DNA of 16,155 bases from contig CAZASG010000069.1 in the NCBI GenBank assembly GCA_964487745.1, positions 1 through 16,155 on the forward strand, given 5' to 3'. The position numbers and the translations under genes were made by a program. Origin of the DNA: Desulfolinea sp964487745. Its GTDB lineage: Bacteria > Chloroflexota > Anaerolineae > Anaerolineales > Villigracilaceae. Position 1 is the first letter of the stretch, and each line of letters starts with the position of its first letter. The notes beneath the pieces are model-generated. The model did not search any database. It saw nothing but the letters and a program-made list of their open reading frames with translations, and was not told where the DNA came from. Below, piece after piece: positions 8,993 to 15,792 of the stretch.

Positions 8993-9509
8993 CTTCAGAA
9001 AGCTCGTTATCCCTACGCCCGAGATTGCCATGCACATGAACGACTGGGCAAATGACCGTGAGATCGTCCATTTGATGCGACCGAGCTTCAGCCCGGAAGA
9101 GTTGGAAGCTGAAACTGTGGTTTCTGTCGAGAGTTTGGAAGAACGCATCGACCGCGGATATGTGATTTACTTGATCTATGGCGATGAGCAGCTTATCGGA
9201 GAGATTAATTACGTCGTTGATCCGCCCCAATTAATGCGACATGAAAAAGGCAGCGCGTGGATCGGCATTAGTATCGGCCCGGCCTCTGTGCGGGGGAGGG
9301 GCATCGGCGTAAAAGCCATGCAGCACCTCGAAGGCGAGATCCGTGCGGCGGGATATCATCGTATCGAATTGGGCGTTTTCGAATATAACGCTCCCGCGAT
9401 CAGGCTCTATAAAAAGATGGGTTATCAGGAGATCGGGCGGATAGAAGAGTTTACCTATTGGGATGGAAAGATGTGGACAGATATTCGGATGGAGAAACGA
9501 TTGAAATAA
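8982..9509 (+). CDS. GNAT family N-acetyltransferase (RimJ/RimL-like)
   Basis: This 175-residue cytosolic acetyl-CoA-dependent acetyltransferase has the acetyl-CoA pyrophosphate loop VRGRGIG (103-109) following the beta-strand SAWIGISIG (91-99). The C-terminal FEYNAPAIRLYKKMGY (133-148) is the typical Asn-containing motif B of the RimJ/RimL and SpeG-like branch. Likely substrates are an amine or a protein N-terminus, but specificity is not readable. The ATG overlaps the last 11 nt of the upstream membrane-protein gene, so coupling is likely and no separate Shine-Dalgarno site is needed. The gene ends at the terminator hairpin at 9510-9540. Confidence 0.9.
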   Translation: MQINFRKLVIPTPEIAMHMNDWANDREIVHLMRPSFSPEELEAETVVSVESLEERIDRGYVIYLIYGDEQLIGEINYVVDPPQLMRHEKGSAWIGISIGPASVRGRGIGVKAMQHLEGEIRAAGYHRIELGVFEYNAPAIRLYKKMGYQEIGRIEEFTYWDGKMWTDIRMEKRLK

Positions 9510-9545
9510 AAAGACGGGACTTCGCTGAAGTCCCGTCTTTGTTTA
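9510..9545. terminator. Bidirectional terminator between convergent genes
   Basis: AAAGACGGGACTTC (9510-9523) and GAAGTCCCGTCTTT (9527-9540) form a perfect 14-bp stem with a GCT loop. Plus-strand transcripts run into TTTGTTT and minus-strand transcripts into TTTTTATTTC. It sits between the GNAT gene and the convergent lipoprotein gene. Its core, ACGGGACTTC/GAAGTCCCGT, recurs at 10321-10355. Confidence 0.88.
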
Positions 9546-9563
9546 ACGAGTGGAATAAGTTTT

Positions 9564-10187
9564 TTATTCGGTGACCTTTTCCATTTCGATCGTGCCATCT
9601 GCAGAGCCACTACCGGTAAATTTGATCAGATATTCACCATCAGCCTTGTCTTCGCTAAAAACGCCATTGATCACTATCGAAGCGATCTCTACATCGGGCA
9701 CTATAGCAGCGTTGAATTCAAATTCGCCCTTTTCTGAAAAAGTGATGGTCGCATCACCCCAAACGGGATCTTCAAGAATTGTGATCTCTGCGCTAGTCGC
9801 ATCAAAACTTCCTGTATATACTACAGGTTGTGGATCAAGCAAACCAAAAACAAAGCCTCCTACATCCATCGAAAAAGTGATCGTTTGATCGGAATTTACT
9901 TCAATAATAATTTCAATGGGACCTTCTGAGCCGAAAGTCGTGTTATTCCATTGACCTTCCCAAGTACCAGCATAGGCAAGAGCAGCATTATAGCCAGTAT
10001 CCACAGTTGGTTCAGGAGTTGGCGTGGATGTAGGCTCCGGTGTTTCCGTCGGCGCTTCTGTTGGGGGAATGGGGGTGTTTGTAGCGGGGGGTGGCGGGGG
10101 CTCTGTTGCAGCGGCACCACAAGCGGCGAGCATTAGCGTGAGAAAAAGGCCGGTTACTATGGGAATAAGTTTCTTTTGTGTTTTCAT
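9564..10187 (-). CDS. Lipoprotein with Pro/Thr-rich linker and beta-rich domain
   Basis: This 207-residue protein has a type II signal peptide: KTQKK, a hydrophobic core, then lipobox L20-A-A-C23, so Cys23 should be lipidated and the protein held on the outer face of the cytoplasmic membrane. Residues 29-62 are a low-complexity Pro/Thr/Glu linker of the kind common in Chloroflexota surface lipoproteins. The rest (about 66-207) is rich in alternating hydrophobic residues, Gly, Asp and Thr, suggesting a beta-sandwich or lipocalin-like fold, with a GTWEGQW opening typical of small ligand-binding barrels; this is inference. AGGAAGGA lies three nt before the ATG. The gene is monocistronic, with hairpins on both sides. 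Function is unknown. Confidence 0.82.
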   Translation of the reverse strand: MKTQKKLIPIVTGLFLTLMLAACGAAATEPPPPPATNTPIPPTEAPTETPEPTSTPTPEPTVDTGYNAALAYAGTWEGQWNNTTFGSEGPIEIIIEVNSDQTITFSMDVGGFVFGLLDPQPVVYTGSFDATSAEITILEDPVWGDATITFSEKGEFEFNAAIVPDVEIASIVINGVFSEDKADGEYLIKFTGSGSADGTIEMEKVTE

Positions 10188-10320
10188 AAATCCTTCCTGT
10201 TTTTATATAGAGAATAAATGCCAAAAATGGACGGAAGGAGTATACAACAATTGGGACAATAAAGCTAATAAATATGCGATTTTTTACAGTGGGATCTTTT
10301 CCAAGTAGAAGTATTGAGAT

Positions 10321-10355
10321 AAAAAAACGGGACTTCGATGAAGTCCCGTTTTTTT
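10321..10355 (-). terminator. Terminator overlapping the tetR stop codon
   Basis: AAAAAAACGGGACTTC (10321-10336) and GAAGTCCCGTTTTTTT (10340-10355) form a perfect 16-bp stem around GAT. The minus strand ends in TTTTTTTATC, and the hairpin begins at the stop codon of the TetR gene (TAA, 10356-10354). The core is nearly identical to the hairpin at 9510-9540. Confidence 0.88.
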
Positions 10356-10992
10356 AATTGAGCATTCCTTTCAGCAAGGCCAATGTGCTCTTTTCCAGTG
10401 TCGCTCTCGCAAAATCTTGCGACATTTCAATCCCTACGATCTCGACGGCTTCTTGTTGCTTTGGGGTCAAGTGCATCAGCGGATATATTCCCGTTGCCAG
10501 AGACATGCTGGCGTGCAGGAATACTCTAGCCTGTTCTGATGCCTGAAAGGGGAGAATTTTCGAGAGCACCATCATCCCTGCGCCAATCTCATTCGTGATC
10601 ATTCTCTTGAAATCGACAAGCGCTTCCAGCGTAGCATTCTTTTCCAGCAAGGTATACAAGATTGTGTAGATTTCAAGCATGCGCTCATGCTTGAGCATCA
10701 GAGTTACCCATTCTTTCGCAAAATCTGGCAGGGCTTCTACTTCTGTCGTGAAGATTGCGGCAATATCCTTGCCCCATGCAACTATGTCATTTTCTAGCAA
10801 CTTCAGGAAGATATCTTCTTTGGTCTTGAAATAGCGATAAAGATTTGAACGCGTGAAACCCGCTTCCTTGGCGATCATCACAAAAGTGATCTCCTCGAAG
10901 CGATGCTCCTTGTAGAGTTTCGCCGTCGCTTCAAGGATCTCGTTCACGCGATATTCAATTTGCTCTTCGCTGCGTGCGCGTTCCCAAGTCAT
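10354..10992 (-). CDS. TetR/AcrR family transcriptional regulator
   Basis: This 212-residue regulator has an N-terminal DNA-binding domain (about 12-60) with the usual pattern: a first helix around VNEILEATAKLYKEH, then ITFVMIAKEAGFTRSNLYRYFKTKEDIF, whose recognition helix is about 47-54. The C-terminal alpha-helical ligand and dimerisation domain (about 75-210) holds several Met-, Leu- and Phe-rich helices; the ligand cannot be predicted. GGAGAAAG precedes the ATG. The gene lies 35 nt after the second SDR gene as the last member of an SDR-methyltransferase-SDR-TetR operon, and a palindrome sits inside the operon promoter at 13512-13524. Autorepression is therefore the simplest model. Confidence 0.93.
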   Translation of the reverse strand: MTWERARSEEQIEYRVNEILEATAKLYKEHRFEEITFVMIAKEAGFTRSNLYRYFKTKEDIFLKLLENDIVAWGKDIAAIFTTEVEALPDFAKEWVTLMLKHERMLEIYTILYTLLEKNATLEALVDFKRMITNEIGAGMMVLSKILPFQASEQARVFLHASMSLATGIYPLMHLTPKQQEAVEIVGIEMSQDFARATLEKSTLALLKGMLN

Positions 10993-11027
10993 TTCTTTCT
11001 CCGAGAAAAGTTTTTAGCTTTTGAACT

Positions 11028-11954
11028 TTATGTGCTCAGAAAGGACACGTCTGTCAGTTCTTCAGAAACTTTCCAAAGTCTTCGTGCGTCTTCCGCATTT
11101 TGAGATGCTTGATTCGATGAGACCGCGGTCGGATACCCTTTCTGCTCTTTTCGACCATCCGGACCAAAATACTGCCCGCCAATCACATCAGGGTCGACCG
11201 CAGCACGCATGCTCGGCAATGCGCCCATCGCCGCACTTTGCATTATCCATCCGAATAATGGCATCACGATTTTCATCAGCAGCGGATGTGCAAGGTGGTT
11301 CGCTAAATTTGTCGTCGAGATGCCCGGGTGAGCAGCTACTGCGATCATATTGGCATTCTTTGCATCCAAAAGTCGCTGCATTTCGTAGGTGAAAAGCAAA
11401 TTCGCCAGCTTTGAGTTCCCGTAGGATTTCATGGGCGTATAGGCTTCAGCATTTTCAAACATCAAATTCTCGAAGTCCAATTCCCCAAAGCGATGGGCAT
11501 TACTGCTCACGTTGACCACGCGGGCATTCAGGGTATTAAGCAATACGTCGATCAACAATCCCGTCAACGCGAAATGCCCAAGGTGGTTGGTCCCGAATTG
11601 CCGTTCAAATCCATCGTCGGTCTTGCCGAGAGGCACCATCATGATCCCGGCATTATTCAGCAATATATCTAAACGCGAATAGGCTGCGTTGAATTCATCC
11701 GCAAAAGCGCGCACGGATTTCAAACTACTGAGATCCAGCACCATCGGTTTGAGTTTCGCATCCGGAATTTCGACACGGATGGTGGATGCAGCATCTTCAC
11801 CTTTTTCGATACTTCGACAGGCAAGGATGACCTCAGCCCCTTTGCGAGCAAACTCCTTCGCCGTTTCGTACCCGATCCCGCTATTGGCTCCCGTTATAAG
11901 GGCGACTTTCCCGGTGAGATCGGGGATGTCGTTAACTGTCCAGTTTTTACTCAT
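11028..11954 (-). CDS. Short-chain dehydrogenase/reductase (retinol-dehydrogenase-like)
   Basis: This NAD(P)-dependent oxidoreductase of 308 residues has a Rossmann fold with TGANSGIG (21-28), an Arg at 47 in ACRS consistent with NADP(H) preference, NNAG (100-103), SS (150-151) and the catalytic YGNSK (178-182), plus HPG (209-211). The longer-than-average C-terminus and the GKTDDGFERQFGTNHLGHF segment match the retinol dehydrogenase/protochlorophyllide reductase-like group, so the substrate is probably a hydrophobic alcohol or ketone, not yet definable. The frame stays open to 12008, but GGAGAAAGA before the ATG at 11954 and the alignment of the Rossmann start favour 11954. It lies 16 nt after the methyltransferase gene and 35 nt before tetR. 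A related SDR is two genes upstream. Confidence 0.92.
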   Translation of the reverse strand: MSKNWTVNDIPDLTGKVALITGANSGIGYETAKEFARKGAEVILACRSIEKGEDAASTIRVEIPDAKLKPMVLDLSSLKSVRAFADEFNAAYSRLDILLNNAGIMMVPLGKTDDGFERQFGTNHLGHFALTGLLIDVLLNTLNARVVNVSSNAHRFGELDFENLMFENAEAYTPMKSYGNSKLANLLFTYEMQRLLDAKNANMIAVAAHPGISTTNLANHLAHPLLMKIVMPLFGWIMQSAAMGALPSMRAAVDPDVIGGQYFGPDGRKEQKGYPTAVSSNQASQNAEDARRLWKVSEELTDVSFLST

Positions 11955-11970
11955 TCTTTCTCCGTGATGA

Positions 11971-12486
11971 TCAATTTTGTAGGTTATAAAGATAAAGCCC
12001 TGTTTCATCGTCCTTTTTGATCAGGTTGAGTTCAGGGAAGATAAAGTTATAAGAGATAATGCGGGTGTTGGGCCGCAACTCTTTCTTGAACTTCTCTTGT
12101 ATCTTCTTGTTGGCATCTTGCCCGATATAGCAAGTGACGACATTAGCTTTGCACAGATCTTCTTTGAAGAAATTGCCCAAAATAATTTTTACACGTCCGC
12201 GCAGCCCCAACAAGGTGATCAGCACCTGGCACCAGAAATAGCGGAGGGGATCAAACTCGATGCCGACCGCGAGTGCGCCATATTCTTGCGCCGCAGTGAT
12301 GACCGTGCGCCCATCGCCGCACCCCAGATCGTAGACGATGTCTTCTGGCCCGACTTCGGCGAACGCCAGCATTTGACGGATCACCGGCATAGGCGCAGGC
12401 ACATAGGGCGCGTCATATTTCGCAGGCCAGAGGCTGGATATTTTGAGTAACGCGGCCTGTAATCTGTGATTATCGAATATCCGCAT
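11971..12486 (-). CDS. Class I SAM-dependent methyltransferase
   Basis: This 171-residue protein has the SAM-binding motif I VYDLGCGDGR (51-60) and the acidic post-I motif VGIEFDP (74-80). The segment PYVPAPMPVIRQML (27-40) before motif I, together with the small size, resembles the FAM173/ATPSCKMT group of lysine methyltransferases and their bacterial homologues; this is a tentative placement. The predicted target is a protein, but a small molecule is equally possible. It lies 26 nt after the first SDR gene and 16 nt before the second, so it belongs to the operon. No good Shine-Dalgarno site precedes the ATG at 12486, and an in-frame stop lies close upstream, so it may rely on translational coupling. 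Confidence 0.85.
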   Translation of the reverse strand: MRIFDNHRLQAALLKISSLWPAKYDAPYVPAPMPVIRQMLAFAEVGPEDIVYDLGCGDGRTVITAAQEYGALAVGIEFDPLRYFWCQVLITLLGLRGRVKIILGNFFKEDLCKANVVTCYIGQDANKKIQEKFKKELRPNTRIISYNFIFPELNLIKKDDETGLYLYNLQN

Positions 12487-12512
12487 GGACGTTATTTTGA
12501 GCGATGATTTGC

Positions 12513-13460
12513 TTAGCTAAGCCCAACTAATTCTTTACTGATCGCATAAAATTTTTCAGCAACAGCGTCATCATGTGCAATTGGATTTGGGGACTTCATC
12601 GGCCAAGCCCCGGCTTTATCCGCTTTATTTTGATACAGGATGCTGGTCTGGCTATAGAAGGCACCACTGTTTTTAGGTGCATCATCATCGAGGAGGCAGT
12701 GGAGCGTGGTTTGTGCGCCCTCGAACCAATTCATTGTGCCGAGCATGCCGCTGAAGGGGCGCATAACGACGTTTTGCATAAATCTGGCAAAAACGCCTTC
12801 AACCAAATTCGAGCGGATCCAGCCGGGGTGGACGGAGAAGGCCGAAACGCCAGTGCCCTCAAGCTGCTTGGAAAGCTCTTTCGCGTGGAGCAAATTCGCC
12901 AGCTTGGACTGATTGTAGGCAGCAGTTGCATCGTATTCACGTGTTTCAAAGTTGAGATCGTCTAAATTGATCTCGCCCGCTGTGCCCATCATGCCTGCGT
13001 GCGCCGCGCTGGAAACGTTGACGATACGTGCCGGAGCACTGGCTTTGAGCGTGTCGAGCAGGAGTTCAGTCAGCAGGAAGTGACCGAGATGATTGACCCC
13101 AAACTGGGTCTCAAATCCATCGACCGTTTTCCCTTCGGGGACGCCCATCAGGCCAGCGTTGTTGACGAGGCCATCAAGGTGGTCGTATTTAGCCTGAAAG
13201 GCCTTGGCAAAGGCACGTACTGATGCCAGGCTGCCGAGGTCAAGTTCCATGATCTCGACTGAGCCGCTTGCATCAAGGTTGGCAAAAGCGGCTTTGCCCG
13301 CATCCACACGACGGCAGGCACCGATGACGAGCGCGCCTTGTTTGGCGAGTTGCTCGGTGGTTGCAAAACCGGAGCCAGAGTTGGCACCAGTAACGATATA
13401 GGTTTGGCCGCTGAGATCTTTTTTAAATAATTTAGGGTCACATATTAAAGTTTTAGGCAT
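12513..13460 (-). CDS. Short-chain dehydrogenase/reductase, first gene of the operon
   Basis: This 315-residue NAD(P)-dependent oxidoreductase has TGANSGSG (24-31), NNAG (100-103), SS (150-151), YNQSK (182-186) and HPG (211-213). The third conserved Gly-motif position has Ser-Gly in place of the usual Ile-Gly, a minor variant. The segment GKTVDGFETQFGVNHLGHF mirrors that of the SDR at 11028-11954, so the two are paralogues of the retinol-dehydrogenase-like group with different C-termini. AGGAG (minus strand) precedes the ATG at 13460; an extension to 13532 would run through the promoter and was rejected. It is the promoter-proximal gene of an SDR-methyltransferase-SDR-TetR operon. Confidence 0.92.
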   Translation of the reverse strand: MPKTLICDPKLFKKDLSGQTYIVTGANSGSGFATTEQLAKQGALVIGACRRVDAGKAAFANLDASGSVEIMELDLGSLASVRAFAKAFQAKYDHLDGLVNNAGLMGVPEGKTVDGFETQFGVNHLGHFLLTELLLDTLKASAPARIVNVSSAAHAGMMGTAGEINLDDLNFETREYDATAAYNQSKLANLLHAKELSKQLEGTGVSAFSVHPGWIRSNLVEGVFARFMQNVVMRPFSGMLGTMNWFEGAQTTLHCLLDDDAPKNSGAFYSQTSILYQNKADKAGAWPMKSPNPIAHDDAVAEKFYAISKELVGLS

Positions 13461-13503
13461 TTTTATCTCCTTGAGCAGGTAGTTGGTTCTCAATGATGAA
13501 CGC

Positions 13504-13532
13504 ATCATACGAGACGCAGCGTCTTTTGTCAA
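13504..13532 (-). promoter_or_regulatory. Strong sigma70-type promoter of the SDR-tetR operon
   Basis: On the minus strand, a perfect TTGACA (13532-13527) and TATGAT (13509-13504, five of six) are separated by exactly 17 nt. The start site is predicted near 13497, about 37 nt before the first ATG. It is the best promoter match in the window. Confidence 0.8.
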
Positions 13533-13547
13533 GAGACAATGCGTCTT
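13512..13547. promoter_or_regulatory. Probable TetR operator in the promoter spacer
   Basis: AGACGC-A-GCGTCT (13512-13524) is a perfect palindrome lying wholly between the -35 and -10 boxes. A second palindrome, TTGTC-AAGA-GACAA (13526-13539), covers the -35 box. GCGTCTT recurs at 13519-13525 and 13541-13547, 22 bp apart, about two helical turns. Such placement is classic for TetR-family repressors that occlude RNA polymerase. That the regulator at 10354-10992 binds here is inferred from the shared operon. Confidence 0.65.
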
Positions 13548-13564
13548 CTAATGAGATTCTAACA

Positions 13565-13605
13565 AAATAAATGCCCTGCTCTTCTCAAAAGAACAGGGCA
13601 TTTTT
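13565..13605 (-). terminator. Terminator of the GH1 gene
   Basis: AAATGCCCTG (13569-13578) pairs with CAGGGCATTT (13594-13603), with further pairing of TTCT and AGAA in the loop. The minus strand continues as ATTTATTTTGTT. It lies 22 nt after the GH1 stop and upstream of the SDR operon promoter. Confidence 0.8.
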
Positions 13606-13624
13606 GAATACAGTTTCCTAAAAT

Positions 13625-14944
13625 CTAATCCGGGAAAAGTTTATCCATCACTTCAGGGCAATACTTCTCCACCATTTCGCTCGACAGACTATTCGTCTTG
13701 CAGATCTCTTCATAGAGTTCTGCTGATTTGCGTTTGCGGCGTTTTTGGGTTTCGATATCCAGCTCCCAAAGACCGAAGCGCTGTGACCAGCCACGCTCCC
13801 ATTCGAAGTTGTCGACCAGCGACCAGTGGAAATATCCCTTCACGCGCCAGTTGAAATTGACCGCGCGCCATACCTGGGCAATATGCTCTGCCAAATAACG
13901 TGGGCGCATTTCATCCTGAGCATCTTCAACGCCGTTCTCGGTGATGATGATGTCCTTGTCGAAGCGTTGTGCCCAGCGCAGGGCTTCAAAGAAACCGTCC
14001 GGTTCGTTGGCGATAAAACCTGTCCCGCTCAGGTCGGCATCAGCAGGATAAGAACGGGCACCAAATAACTCGCCTGCCATCCGTAGATCAAACGAGACTG
14101 TATCGCGCGAGTAATAGTTCAGCCCCATAAAATCCTGTGTTCCCGCTGCTTCGGGAATGTTGATGGTCTTTACCAAAAACTTGACCTTGCCATCCGTCAC
14201 AGCTTTGGGGAAGAGATCGTTGAAGATGCGTGATTGGGTCTTCGCCACCCAGCGATCCAATGGTGAGAGCGAATTCTTGGGGAAGATCGAGCGGTATTGA
14301 TGCGCCATCCCCACGCGGGCTTCGCGCTGCACATCGTGGATGGCTTTGTATGCCAGGGCATGACCGCGGACGAGATTTGCCATCACCTTGAAAGCAATAT
14401 TCATATCCTTCTTGCCGGGCGGGAAAACACCCGCCACATAGCCCGAATAGGCATAAACATTTGGCTCATTGATCGTGACCCAAAGATTGGTGTATTCCTT
14501 GAGCGCGGAAACTGTGCGACGGACAAAATCGGCAAAAAGTTGCGGGGCTTCGTCGCTCTCCCAGCCGCCTGATTCCATGAGCCAGAGCGGGTCGGTGAAA
14601 TGGTGCAGGGTGACCATGGCGGTCATATTGCGTTCGTTAAGCCCGCGCAACATTTCACGATAACGTTCAAGGGCGCTTTCGTCCCAACGATTGCGCTCGG
14701 GCTGAATACGACTCCACTCCACCGACAACCGATGCGCGTTCTCTCCACCTTCAGCGGCGCGATCAAAATCTTCCTTCCAGCGTCCGCCCCACCAGTCACA
14801 TGCCACGCCTGATTTATGCTCGGTATGACCGGCTTCCTCCCATTCATGCCAATTATTATTTGTATTATTGCCTTCTACCTGATGCGCAGCCGTCGCGTTC
14901 CCCCACAAAAAACCACGCGGAAATTGGATTTTTGCTTTTGCCAT
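13625..14944 (-). CDS. Glycoside hydrolase family 1 beta-glycosidase
   Basis: This 439-residue retaining beta-glycosidase with a TIM-barrel fold is most likely a beta-glucosidase or broad beta-glycosidase acting on cello-oligosaccharides. It has no signal peptide, so it is cytosolic and works on imported disaccharides. Key residues are visible: HQVEG (21-25), TLHHFTDPLW (112-121), acid/base Glu160 in TINEP, nucleophile Glu336 in ITENG, and the aglycone-side SLVDNFEWERGW (375-386) typical of the family. Length is usual for GH1 (about 430-470). AGGAG precedes the ATG at 14944. It lies just after rlmB, with only 19 nt between the hairpin at 14964-14996 and its start, so it has no obvious promoter of its own. 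Natural substrate is not resolvable. Confidence 0.94.
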   Translation of the reverse strand: MAKAKIQFPRGFLWGNATAAHQVEGNNTNNNWHEWEEAGHTEHKSGVACDWWGGRWKEDFDRAAEGGENAHRLSVEWSRIQPERNRWDESALERYREMLRGLNERNMTAMVTLHHFTDPLWLMESGGWESDEAPQLFADFVRRTVSALKEYTNLWVTINEPNVYAYSGYVAGVFPPGKKDMNIAFKVMANLVRGHALAYKAIHDVQREARVGMAHQYRSIFPKNSLSPLDRWVAKTQSRIFNDLFPKAVTDGKVKFLVKTINIPEAAGTQDFMGLNYYSRDTVSFDLRMAGELFGARSYPADADLSGTGFIANEPDGFFEALRWAQRFDKDIIITENGVEDAQDEMRPRYLAEHIAQVWRAVNFNWRVKGYFHWSLVDNFEWERGWSQRFGLWELDIETQKRRKRKSAELYEEICKTNSLSSEMVEKYCPEVMDKLFPD

Positions 14945-14963
14945 GTTTTCTCCTTGTAAAACA

Positions 14964-14996
14964 AGATACTGAGCATTTTTAAAATGCTCAGTATCT
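14964..14996 (-). terminator. Hairpin overlapping the rlmB stop, upstream of GH1
   Basis: AGATACTGAGCATTTT (14964-14979) and AAAATGCTCAGTATCT (14981-14996) are perfect 16-bp arms around one base. The minus strand continues TTGTTTTAC, a modest T-rich tail. It overlaps the rlmB stop codon (TAG, 14997-14995) and ends 19 nt before the GH1 ATG. It may terminate rlmB transcription, but it may also act as an attenuator or processing site in a shared transcript. Confidence 0.7.
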
Positions 14997-15729
14997 ATTT
15001 ATTTCTTGCCAAATATGCCAGATAGAGTGCGACAGAGCCCGCCACAGCGGCATTTAACGATTCGATCTGACCTTCCATGGGTAGCTTCATTAATAGATCG
15101 CAGGATTTGCGGGTCAGCGGACGCATGCCCTTGCCTTCGGAACCAACGACGATGCCCACCGCGCCGTCCAAGCGGATTGCGCCCGGACTTTGGGCTTGGT
15201 CGCTGCCCTCCAGACCGATGATCCACGCCCCGGCCTCTTTCAGACTCCCGATCGCTTGTGCGAGATTCGCCTGGGCGATCAATAAATGTTCACTCGCCCC
15301 GGACGATGCGTTCACAACCGATGCGGTTATTTGGGCAGTGCGTGCCAAGGGAATGACCACGCCATGCACGCCAACTGATTCCGCTGTGCGCAAGAGCGTG
15401 CCGAAATTCTGGGGGTCTTGGAGGGTATCAAGGATGAGCACAAAAGGCGGCTCGTCACGTGCGTTGGCACGGTCGAGAATATCTGCAACGTGATGATAGG
15501 GATAGGAGCTTACTTCAAGCGCAATCCCCTGATTATTGAAAGCGATCTTCTCTAGCCGTTTGCGCTGCACATGAGAGACTTTCACCCTCTGCGCGCGCGC
15601 CATCTGGGTGATCTCTGCCAGGCGACCTTTTTCCTGAGCACCTTCACGGATCAATAATTGAAAAAACTGCCGCCGTTTGGCACGCAGTGCTTCGTAAACC
15701 GGGTTGCGTCCGTAGATAAATTCTTTCAT
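14995..15729 (-). CDS. rlmB: 23S rRNA (guanosine-2'-O-)-methyltransferase RlmB-like (TrmH/SpoU family)
   Basis: This 244-residue SPOUT-class rRNA methyltransferase is expected to 2'-O-methylate a guanosine in 23S rRNA (G2251 in E. coli). The N-terminal substrate-binding domain (about 1-80) begins with the typical FIYGRNPVYEAL. The SPOUT knot motifs follow: DTLQDPQNFGTLLRTAE (101-117, motif 1 with the catalytic Asn108 and Arg114 region), GIVVGSEGKGM (192-202, motif 2) and LPMEGQIESLNAAVA (216-230, motif 3). It follows cysS, a recurrent bacterial gene order. The ATG at 15729 has no Shine-Dalgarno match; a CCCC run precedes it, so the start is set by homology of the N-terminus. TrmH-type paralogues with tRNA targets cannot be fully excluded. 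Confidence 0.93.
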   Translation of the reverse strand: MKEFIYGRNPVYEALRAKRRQFFQLLIREGAQEKGRLAEITQMARAQRVKVSHVQRKRLEKIAFNNQGIALEVSSYPYHHVADILDRANARDEPPFVLILDTLQDPQNFGTLLRTAESVGVHGVVIPLARTAQITASVVNASSGASEHLLIAQANLAQAIGSLKEAGAWIIGLEGSDQAQSPGAIRLDGAVGIVVGSEGKGMRPLTRKSCDLLMKLPMEGQIESLNAAVAGSVALYLAYLARNK

Positions 15730-15745
15730 AGGGGTATTTTAACAC

Positions 15746-15775
15746 TGTAGGGGCGAAGCATGCTTCGCCCCTACA
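15746..15775. repeat. Perfect 30-bp palindrome between cysS and rlmB
   Basis: TGTAGGGGCGAAGCA (15746-15760) is followed directly by its exact reverse complement TGCTTCGCCCCTACA (15761-15775). It lies in the 63-nt gap between the two minus-strand genes. No T-run follows on the minus strand (TTAAAATA), so it is not a convincing intrinsic terminator. The GTAGGGGCGAAGC/GCTTCGCCCCTAC form resembles a REP-like palindrome scattered through many genomes. Confidence 0.7.
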
Positions 15776-15792
15776 AACGGGTTTTTAATTTT

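Noticed and set aside
8982..9509. GNAT protein as the acetyltransferase that regulates Acs (Pat-like)
   Set aside because: It is a small RimJ/RimL-type enzyme without the large domain of Pat and is not linked in transcription to acs.
13461..13532. Longer start for the first SDR (extension of 24 residues)
   Set aside because: It would translate the promoter and operator region, and AGGAG lies directly before the ATG at 13460.
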